Part shown: positions 58,601-64,000 of the stretch, one piece after another
How positions within the stretch are numbered: the stretch's first letter is position 1
How the letters are laid out: the number at the start of each line of letters is the position of its first letter
NCBI GenBank assembly: GCA_001600355.1
Contig: BCJU01000001.1
Span: forward strand, 3,968,013-4,032,012
DNA: 64,000 nt
Reading direction: 5' to 3'
Source: Meira nashicola
Lineage: Eukaryota > Basidiomycota > Exobasidiomycetes > Exobasidiales > Brachybasidiaceae
Notes under the pieces: generated by a model
Database searches by the model: none
What the model saw: the letters and a program-made list of their open reading frames with translations, nothing else
Told to the model about the DNA's origin: nothing
Translations under genes and position numbers: made by a program

Positions 58601-58683
58601 CGCCTCTTATGCTTACTGATGTGGAGACAGGTGTTCAACAAACATTAATTTGTGTGCAAAACATCGTTCATCCAACAAGTTAG
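55630..58683 (+). CDS. Probable TRAPPII complex subunit Trs65-like protein
   Basis: This 1,017-residue protein has no membrane segment. The N-terminal part has QADLQISLAG… then ITFYDEIVPLSIRLRIP, resembling the start of fungal Trs65. A middle beta-rich region has PTLVLCVEIENPANSGIRF, and FEIFGHP-like stretches follow. A Ser/Arg/Pro-rich disordered segment covers about 670-850. The C-terminal domain contains LDVQVQIDNRSDFTRTILLQWN, GPIPPGQAEVAVLRI and a closing PPLMLTDVETGVQQTLICVQNIV, which fits the last immunoglobulin-like domain of Trs65. Trs65 helps the TRAPPII exchange factor at the Golgi. The match is from memory of the family and is moderate. An exact 51-base duplication lies at the N-terminus. 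The ATG at 55630 is the first in frame. Confidence 0.6.
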   Translation: MTFGQSEQGVAPLVSLLRIIFSSEQGVAPLVSLLRIIFSQADLQISLAGSTESERNRNITFYDEIVPLSIRLRIPASNRTLPAPSDDSLPSFSIPLTVPDTNDEDYDEEGEYGQRNQKPPLLLALLLSFLRISVEAAYVPPRLQRPTTNAITQGETESSSSTQLIASVGEDDTAYQSVRLQGIDANMEATRMFHSTWSGNTIPSKSNIKKPSSNKGKESYAAQVENGRGANVWFTRQRDEEYWTAEWQCQMPVIFLRSRHPSPAIVINSEVILQLQASKLSSLAPSLVPIARTTAPEALFLHDLLSPLSEGPSYPDESHTERAARADASLAKLPLGKLPSSVLGSKLVTPARGAKDVGKLIEEKLQLANGDMGDAEEYNSLKQGKRDLTDEGLLKIGESDGINEDLGLGEDLMVVKRSARKALDVRSAVQVRMRTTNIAGVGEGFGHNTSNDGDNGILPTLVLCVEIENPANSGIRFRMDDISVQATLPSEVQSGGNLHPSARIHVEANQIGQPIKSMVIEQGSQHNLLYRVDFALPYVDGSLNSNELDPINLAAETQRTITIELFGHPILLQKVIANGVVSSEDFSPANSFTSTWSCTLDFATQIHSLILQEQIAEGAGGFSLGPRTVDLSGSYDTVYEDQTPEPIKSKEGKNTLAPLPSILAQRRIASTQGSPMSPLPRSSSMMNNQIQSAPIRPSMSRATTDIRTPSTSVGTVTMASPSSIHRPNVRSGTSGAYASESFVTLQQRGPELERQSLERGRGSLDFHRRESHSPAMPSSMIGPSILARARRNRQASLLASGSYGNNIEANRSASAARRSTLLSHAPYYTSGTQARIVTRPGRLESSSWHIKNALSDSQNIDPNALPIFPLGSKATWTRLPNLVQQSGKEQGLLIEIKALNESTIMQNDKESSKKELDVQVQIDNRSDFTRTILLQWNRNAFVNKDGKPSKTTFLPDDDASQVGPIPPGQAEVAVLRISSLSLVKDKEFVIPPLMLTDVETGVQQTLICVQNIVHPTS
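55645..55746 (+). repeat. Exact 51-base tandem duplication in coding sequence
   Basis: Bases 55645-55695 and 55696-55746 appear identical. The unit keeps the frame and encodes the 17 residues SEQGVAPLVSLLRIIFS twice, six codons after the start. Identity over the whole unit implies a very recent event or an assembly artefact. Confidence 0.9.
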
Positions 58684-58766
58684 ATTACTCCAAAAATGAT
58701 TGTATTATATATGAGAATGCTATAATCTATCACACATGTACATTGTGTCATTTTTGAATAGAACAT

Positions 58767-61700
58767 TTATTCCTCCATCTTGGTTTGCTGATGAGCTTGT
58801 CGTCTCTCTAATCGGAATGCCTCAATCTGGGCTTTGAGATCCGTCGCTGGCAGTACTTCTTCCAATTTCAAAGGTGCTCTATTGAAAGGATCTGTCGGAT
58901 CAGATAATAAATGACTCTTGATTGTGGAGCGATCCAAAATTGCCTTACTAGAAGGTAAAATGACAGGATCAGTCATTAGAGTTGCCATCAATGGATCCAA
59001 GAATTCATCTGGAATTTCTCCAAGCTCTTCGTCCTCTTCTGCTTCTTCTTGACGAACTTTTTCGACTTGACCAACCATTGATTTGATAACTTCCAATTCA
59101 GGTCCACCATACAACATATACTTGTATGCAATTCTAATCGCTTTTTCAAACGTTGCTTGTCGATAACTTCTTCCGTCCGCCGAGACAGCTTTGATGAATT
59201 CTTGTCTTTTGGCTAGGTTCATATAAACCCTTAAAATCTTTTTTAGCAATTCACGAGGATGAAATCCGACCTTTTTGGGATCTTTCACTTTCAACTCTTG
59301 ACATTTTTCACCTACCATAAGATCCAAGTTGAAATCCAACATACTCGCTAGACGACCGACAATCTCACTCTGCATAAAGGCATCCTTCGTTCTTCCTTCT
59401 TCGCCTGTAAAGTCAATCAGTCTTTCCAAAAATTCGTTTCCAAACTCAAGCATGCTCCTAATTTGTCCTTCTAGACCGCGGGCGTGTCCTTCCACTTCGC
59501 TTCTTTCTTCGGGTGTACGTTGTGCAAATGCTTGGCTATCTATTTCGACTTGTTTGTTACGCAATTCCACCAACTTTTCCAAAGCATCATCGAGCAAGAA
59601 AGTTACATCGTTCAACAGTCGATTGACAAACACAGCAAATCGATCATCATCAGCACTGGCAACCGAGTTCAATCGTTCTTTGTGTTTTGCATTATTCCAT
59701 ACCGTTTTAAAGATTCTTGATAGATGGTATCGAATGTTAAATTTATCATAGAATTGTGTATGTGAACCTGTAGATTCTGCCTCGATCCAGAAAGACATCA
59801 AAGCTGGCACAAGATGTTCCAATGCAAGCGGGTGGAAGTTGATCAAATCTCCCACAACACCTGAGCTTGCTTGACCAAAAGGAAGAACGTTGTAGAACAG
59901 GATTTCTACCAATTTTGCCTTCAAGAAGGGATTTGTAATGAACCATCCTGAGCTCAAGAATGTCGTACAAAAGGTTACAAGATCCTTCTTTGCCGGTTCC
60001 GTCAAAGCGTTTGGCTTATAACGACCAAAGAACAGCAAGACCTCACAAACGTCCTCAAAGATGTGTTCGGGAAGCATCTTGAATAAGACTGGAACATCTT
60101 TGCTTAGTGGAAGCTTCACTGTAGTATGAGGATGATTTCCGCCATTATCTGCAACACGTACAAGCCAGGTCATGATGAAACTGACCAGAATCACAAGCCG
60201 ATTGACGAAATCATCATCGAGCAATTGGACTTCTGTGGCAAGAAGCTCAGATTCCATTCGTGTGACTTCAGCCTGTGCACGTTTCAAGAATACCTCATAT
60301 TGCGTAGCCTGCGGTGAAGAGCTCCATGAAGCTCGATCTTGTTCGACCTCCTTTACACGTTTCTTTAGTCTTCGCATTTCCTCTGCTTTTTCGTTCAAAG
60401 ATCTGATGGCTTTGCAAGGCCCCAAATTAAGTAGTCGTAATCCAATAAAGAAGCATTCTGTGATGAAATTTGGTGGTGTGGTAGAAGCCGTTGCTTCTTC
60501 AGCCCATTTCTTTGCTTCCGGTTCACTGGCGTTCAGTCTAGTCAAGTCGTCTACTTGGAAACGTTTTTGCCGTCTTAAATATTCTGCATCGATACGATCG
60601 ATTTTTGAGTAATTGAGATCCATGAATGGTTCACAAAATCGCATCACTAATTCGAACAAGTTCACCATAAAGCTATCGGACGACACTTCTTTCGACCGTA
60701 CTCGCATTGCTCCTCTCTTTTTATTCAATTCACAAGCTGTACCCCAGTATGCAAGAACAGCTTCACGACTCTCAGCACCGCCCGATCGAATGAGATTGTT
60801 AAAAAGTTTAAAGTGAAGTCCGTGTATTGTTGTCAAAGTAGACCGTAGCGTGGTTTGAGATCCGTACATAGTCGCTTTTGCGGAAGGATCTCCGAAGAAG
60901 TCCCGACATATTGCGGGTGATGAATCAGCAAAGGATGATAAGCGCAAGATTGGTCCAAGGAGGCTGCTTCGCTCAAAAGATGGTCCGTTAAGGTTTCCAG
61001 GATTGAAATTCTCGAGTTTTGTTAAGGCTACTGCAATTGGTTTGATATTCGAGCAATCCAGGAATGCGTTTACATATGTTGTCCACTCCATCGACCCTAG
61101 GTGGATTCCTTCCCCACCTTGGTTTGGGCTGCTCTGAGATGCAGAAGCTACATTTGTGCCACCTGCTGCGTTTGCACCACCAGGTGCTTGACCTAAAAGA
61201 TGAGCCAAGACTGCGCGTACATCTCCAGCCGCTGCTGCAGCATTCAATGCCTCATTATCTCCACCAGGTCCTCCATTTGATGTCGATGACGATGGCTGAT
61301 TGATTGAGGTTGTTGTTCCATCATCTGGACCTTGTAATACCTGCCTTCCAATCTCAGAAAGAGCAGGACCGACAATATCCTCTAAACCCTCTCCATCGAA
61401 TCGTTTTGCCAATTCCGACAAAATATCTGGCAATTCATGTGAAGCAAAGACGGCCCATCGATTGTCATCTCCGTCTGACAGGCTTGATACTTGAGTGGGT
61501 GTAGATGCGTATGGATCAGCAGTAGAAGCCAAACTTCCAGATCCTTGTCGAAGTAGGGATGGAACTAGACATAAAGGCGAAACGGCTTTCTGCCTCAATT
61601 GTGACGATGAAGGTTTCGAAGCATTGGCAAACATATCTGGCGTCATGATCACTAAGCCAAGGTATGAAACAATTAAGCCTCTAATATCATCAATTGTTGC

Positions 61701-62075
61701 TTGAGCGTTTGAATTATCTTCAGAAGATAAAGCTTTTCGAATAAGACCTTGTTGTGACCGACTCCGTTTCCAAGCCCCGGCTAGATAGTCAAAAGATGTC
61801 TGTCCTTTAGGTAAATGCGTCAAAACAGCATTTTTATCGTTATCTTCCGTCATTGTTTCGGAAGGATCCAAAGATAGTCTAGCAATTAAGATCCTATCGG
61901 CTATTTCCCCAGAAATCGAAGGTAGTGTCCCATTGTTCTCTTCCTTCAACTCCTCTGCCAATTCTTTCAAGTATACCCTTTTCCATTGACTTGATTCTGC
62001 TGAAGATCTGTCGAATGTAACATTGAAGATCGTAGCAGTAGCTGATGATATCCAATCAGCCAAATTTGTCGTCAT
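58767..62075 (-). CDS. UFD2: Ubiquitin conjugation factor E4
   Basis: This 1,102-residue U-box ubiquitin ligase extends short ubiquitin chains on substrates handed over by Cdc48, acting in ER-associated degradation and the UFD pathway. The long Ufd2 core (about 150-990) is helical and includes [20 protein letters not shown], the region [18 protein letters not shown], and [14 protein letters not shown]. The U-box lies at about 1,010-1,085: [41 protein letters not shown] and [21 protein letters not shown]. It binds the E2 without zinc. The length matches yeast and other fungal Ufd2. Start ATG 62075; single exon. The derlin of this window also carries a Cdc48-binding box. Confidence 0.93.
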   Translation of the reverse strand: MTTNLADWISSATATIFNVTFDRSSAESSQWKRVYLKELAEELKEENNGTLPSISGEIADRILIARLSLDPSETMTEDNDKNAVLTHLPKGQTSFDYLAGAWKRSRSQQGLIRKALSSEDNSNAQATIDDIRGLIVSYLGLVIMTPDMFANASKPSSSQLRQKAVSPLCLVPSLLRQGSGSLASTADPYASTPTQVSSLSDGDDNRWAVFASHELPDILSELAKRFDGEGLEDIVGPALSEIGRQVLQGPDDGTTTSINQPSSSTSNGGPGGDNEALNAAAAAGDVRAVLAHLLGQAPGGANAAGGTNVASASQSSPNQGGEGIHLGSMEWTTYVNAFLDCSNIKPIAVALTKLENFNPGNLNGPSFERSSLLGPILRLSSFADSSPAICRDFFGDPSAKATMYGSQTTLRSTLTTIHGLHFKLFNNLIRSGGAESREAVLAYWGTACELNKKRGAMRVRSKEVSSDSFMVNLFELVMRFCEPFMDLNYSKIDRIDAEYLRRQKRFQVDDLTRLNASEPEAKKWAEEATASTTPPNFITECFFIGLRLLNLGPCKAIRSLNEKAEEMRRLKKRVKEVEQDRASWSSSPQATQYEVFLKRAQAEVTRMESELLATEVQLLDDDFVNRLVILVSFIMTWLVRVADNGGNHPHTTVKLPLSKDVPVLFKMLPEHIFEDVCEVLLFFGRYKPNALTEPAKKDLVTFCTTFLSSGWFITNPFLKAKLVEILFYNVLPFGQASSGVVGDLINFHPLALEHLVPALMSFWIEAESTGSHTQFYDKFNIRYHLSRIFKTVWNNAKHKERLNSVASADDDRFAVFVNRLLNDVTFLLDDALEKLVELRNKQVEIDSQAFAQRTPEERSEVEGHARGLEGQIRSMLEFGNEFLERLIDFTGEEGRTKDAFMQSEIVGRLASMLDFNLDLMVGEKCQELKVKDPKKVGFHPRELLKKILRVYMNLAKRQEFIKAVSADGRSYRQATFEKAIRIAYKYMLYGGPELEVIKSMVGQVEKVRQEEAEEDEELGEIPDEFLDPLMATLMTDPVILPSSKAILDRSTIKSHLLSDPTDPFNRAPLKLEEVLPATDLKAQIEAFRLERRQAHQQTKMEE

Positions 62076-62460
62076 TTTGACGTTTGATGTTTGAAAGGAA
62101 GAATGATCGTGTGCACGCTAATGTAATTTTCAAAACATCGCTTCGCAATCCAAATTCGTGTAAAATGAGCCGTGCGGGCTGCGCTTATCATCATCCTGCA
62201 CGGTTGATTCAAGCTTCAAAGAAAAGAGTGGAGTTGCGTACGTAAGCAAGCAGCTTTATTAAATAACACTTTTCGCAAAGCGAGTTCGCATGCAAAATGA
62301 ATGAACGCGTCGGTGTTGTTTGTTGTTGTTGCGTTTTTTGCGCTAAACGGCTGCAACTCTACAACATCTGAAATAATGCACAGCCATCAAGAAGGTACTG
62401 AAAAGGTACTTCATCAATCCCTCAATACGATCACCATCTTTTCAGGAAGTCAACTGTACG
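62076..62460. other. Divergent promoter region, UFD2 / alpha-actinin
   Basis: It contains GGGCTGCGCTTATC (TGCGCTTAT at 62180-62188), TATTAAATAAC near 62258 and a TTGTTGTTGTTG run near 62319-62331. No gene is visible. Confidence 0.45.
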
Positions 62461-64000
62461 ATGGCATATAAAAGGGCTTCTGTTTTGGCAGGGTTGCCTG
62501 ATGCAGATCGAGAATGGGAAGACGTTCAAGCGAAAACGTTTTGCAAATGGCTTAATACAAAATTGGAATCTCGCGATCTTCCACCGATGAGATCTCTTAC
62601 GACTGATCTCTCAGATGGTGTCCGTTTGATCGAATTGATGGAAATTATGGGAGATACAAGCTTAGGTAGATATTACAAAAATCCAAGAATGCGTGTACAG
62701 CAAGCCGAAAATGTGAACAAAGCATTGGACTTTATCAAAAGCAGAGGTGTAATCCTGACCAATGTTGGAGCAGAGGATATCGTAGACGGCAACCTTAAAT
62801 TAATTCTTGGTATGATTTGGACATTAATTTTGCGTTTCACGATCGCAGATATTAGCGAAGAAGGTGTAAATGCGAAAGAAGGACTTCTGCTCTGGTGTCA
62901 ACGCAAGACGGCACCATACAAAGAAGTAGACGTAAAAGACTTTACCTATTCTTGGCAATCTGGATTAGCATTTTGCGCTTTAATTCATCGTCATAGACCT
63001 GATTTACTCAATTACGACTCTCTCGACAAGACTGACGCACATGCTTGTACTCGAACTGCATTTGATGTTGCACAGCAGCATCTTGGAATTCCGCAATTAT
63101 TGGATGTTGAAGATCTTTGCGACGTCAAAAAGCCGGACGAAAGAAGTGTCATGACGTATGTTGCACAATATTTCCACGCATTCAGTAGTATGGAACAAGC
63201 TGAAGTTGTGAGTAGACGAGTAGCGAAGTTTGCAGATGTTATGCAAAGTGCATGGATGATGCAAAATGACTATGAAAGGAGAGCGAAGGAAATATTGCAT
63301 GCTATGATTGAAGTTCAAAATGCATGGACGGCTGCAACTTTTGCAGGAACATATGCTGATGCTAGAATGCAGCTCAAGAGTTTCAATGAGTATAAGGCCG
63401 GTTCAAAGCGTATTTGGGTACAAGAAAGGACAGATTTGGGAGCACTTCTGAGCAATATCCAGACAAAGTTAAAAACTTACCATCTACGAGAATGGCTACC
63501 ACTGGAAGGTTTACGTCAAGGTGATTTGGATTCGGCGTGGGCTCTACTGGCCAAATCAGAAGCATCTAGAAGTAGAAGGATTAACGCAGAGATCAGGAAT
63601 GCGAAAGATTCACTTCGTGTCCGATTTGCCAATTTAGCCAATGCTTTTGAACAAAATTTGCGTAACATCACCACTGAAATCGTCAGCCTTAGTGGAGATT
63701 TATCAGAACAGCTGGTCAATGTGCAAAGATCACAAAGTGAACTGATCCCATTACAAAATGATTTGTTGCGAGAACTACGTGAGACAGACAAAGAGTGCCA
63801 AGAGGCCAACGTGGAAGAGAATGATCATACAGTTTATACACTTGACGATCTCATCTTTGAGCTGGAATTGGTAACTACGAGCGTGGCAAAAAAGCTAGCA
63901 TTTATCGAAAATCAAATCGTCTCAAGACAGCACACCAATCTCACGCCGGCTCAATTGGAAGAATTCGAAAGCACATTCCGATACTTTGACAAGGATGCAT
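62461..64000 (+). CDS. Alpha-actinin, 3' end beyond window
   Basis: The first 513 codons of an actin cross-linking protein start at the ATG at 62461. Two calponin-homology domains form the actin-binding region. CH1 is about 23-130 (WEDVQAKTFCKWLNTKLESR, LSDGVRLIELMEIMG, IVDGNLKLILGMIWTLILRF). CH2 is about 133-245 (AKEGLLLWCQRKTAPYKEV, DFTYSWQSGLAFCALIHRHRPDLL). A helical rod with spectrin-like heptads runs from about 250 to 495. LTPAQLEEFESTFRYFDKDA at the edge is the start of the first EF-hand, so calcium-binding EF-hands should follow outside. The rod is short, as in other fungal alpha-actinins. It should act in the contractile ring and actin cables. Single exon so far. Confidence 0.93.
   Translation, partial: MAYKRASVLAGLPDADREWEDVQAKTFCKWLNTKLESRDLPPMRSLTTDLSDGVRLIELMEIMGDTSLGRYYKNPRMRVQQAENVNKALDFIKSRGVILTNVGAEDIVDGNLKLILGMIWTLILRFTIADISEEGVNAKEGLLLWCQRKTAPYKEVDVKDFTYSWQSGLAFCALIHRHRPDLLNYDSLDKTDAHACTRTAFDVAQQHLGIPQLLDVEDLCDVKKPDERSVMTYVAQYFHAFSSMEQAEVVSRRVAKFADVMQSAWMMQNDYERRAKEILHAMIEVQNAWTAATFAGTYADARMQLKSFNEYKAGSKRIWVQERTDLGALLSNIQTKLKTYHLREWLPLEGLRQGDLDSAWALLAKSEASRSRRINAEIRNAKDSLRVRFANLANAFEQNLRNITTEIVSLSGDLSEQLVNVQRSQSELIPLQNDLLRELRETDKECQEANVEENDHTVYTLDDLIFELELVTTSVAKKLAFIENQIVSRQHTNLTPAQLEEFESTFRYFDKDA

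Noticed and set aside
1..64000. Transposons, integrated viral genes, CRISPR arrays, rRNA
   Set aside because: I saw no transposase, reverse transcriptase, integrase or capsid-like frame, no spaced short repeats and no ribosomal RNA sequence. Repeats present are local tandem duplications.

Overview
The window is AT-rich eukaryotic nuclear DNA. Genes are closely packed, monocistronic and on both strands. Most are intronless; the three introns I can support are 59 to 64 bases, with GTRNGT donors and YAG or AAG acceptors. The content is fungal: Ufd2, a Trs65-like TRAPPII subunit, a fungal-type alpha-actinin, a Ndt1-like mitochondrial NAD carrier, a CYP52/CYP63-type P450, a Kex2-processed repeat protein and many small secreted proteins. 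The Kex2 repeat protein recalls Rep1-type proteins of smut fungi. A basidiomycete, possibly of the smut lineage (Ustilaginomycotina), is my best guess. This is inference from gene content, not a species identification.

Bases 1-38,200 are mostly conserved housekeeping genes. In order they are: a truncated Kex2-processed repeat protein (-), CLPTM1 (-), an Hsp20 chaperone with heat-shock promoter motifs (-), the AP endonuclease Apn2 (-), PI-specific phospholipase C (+), a DapA-type aldolase (+), a GFA-family protein (+), a MOSC protein (-), a large disordered protein (+), a broken secreted prolyl oligopeptidase (-), a Rog1-like lipase (-), a seven-helix membrane protein (-), a P450 (-), a conserved secreted protein (+), a derlin with a C-terminal Cdc48-binding box (-), a mitochondrial YciI-like protein (+), a secreted Lys/Ser-rich protein (-), Imp1 (-) and an NAD carrier (+).

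Bases 38,409-52,685 are the striking part. Eleven consecutive plus-strand genes encode one family of secreted proteins, mostly 270-290 residues. Each has a signal peptide, conserved helical blocks, a Gly-Asn-Ser-Pro-Thr-like C-terminal signature and conserved cysteines. They fall into four visible subtypes (A, B, C, D) in the order A A A A B A B C D D D. The first seven carry a Lys-Arg Kex2 site at residues 31-34. The last three have Ser-rich tails. The last gene is broken by an 8-base tandem duplication. I do not recognise the family. The architecture resembles the secreted effector clusters of plant-associated smuts and is the best candidate here for an undescribed system.

Bases 52,964-64,000 return to housekeeping genes: a short-chain dehydrogenase (+), a nucleotide pyrophosphatase-like enzyme (-), a Trs65-like protein with an exact 51-base internal duplication (+), the E4 ubiquitin ligase Ufd2 (-), and alpha-actinin running off the right edge (+). 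Ufd2 and the derlin are both expected to work with Cdc48 in ER-associated degradation. Spacers hold TATA-like boxes, several local tandem duplications and two recurrent GC-rich elements (TGCGCTTAT and GGCGYC). I saw no rRNA, tRNA, transposon or CRISPR array.
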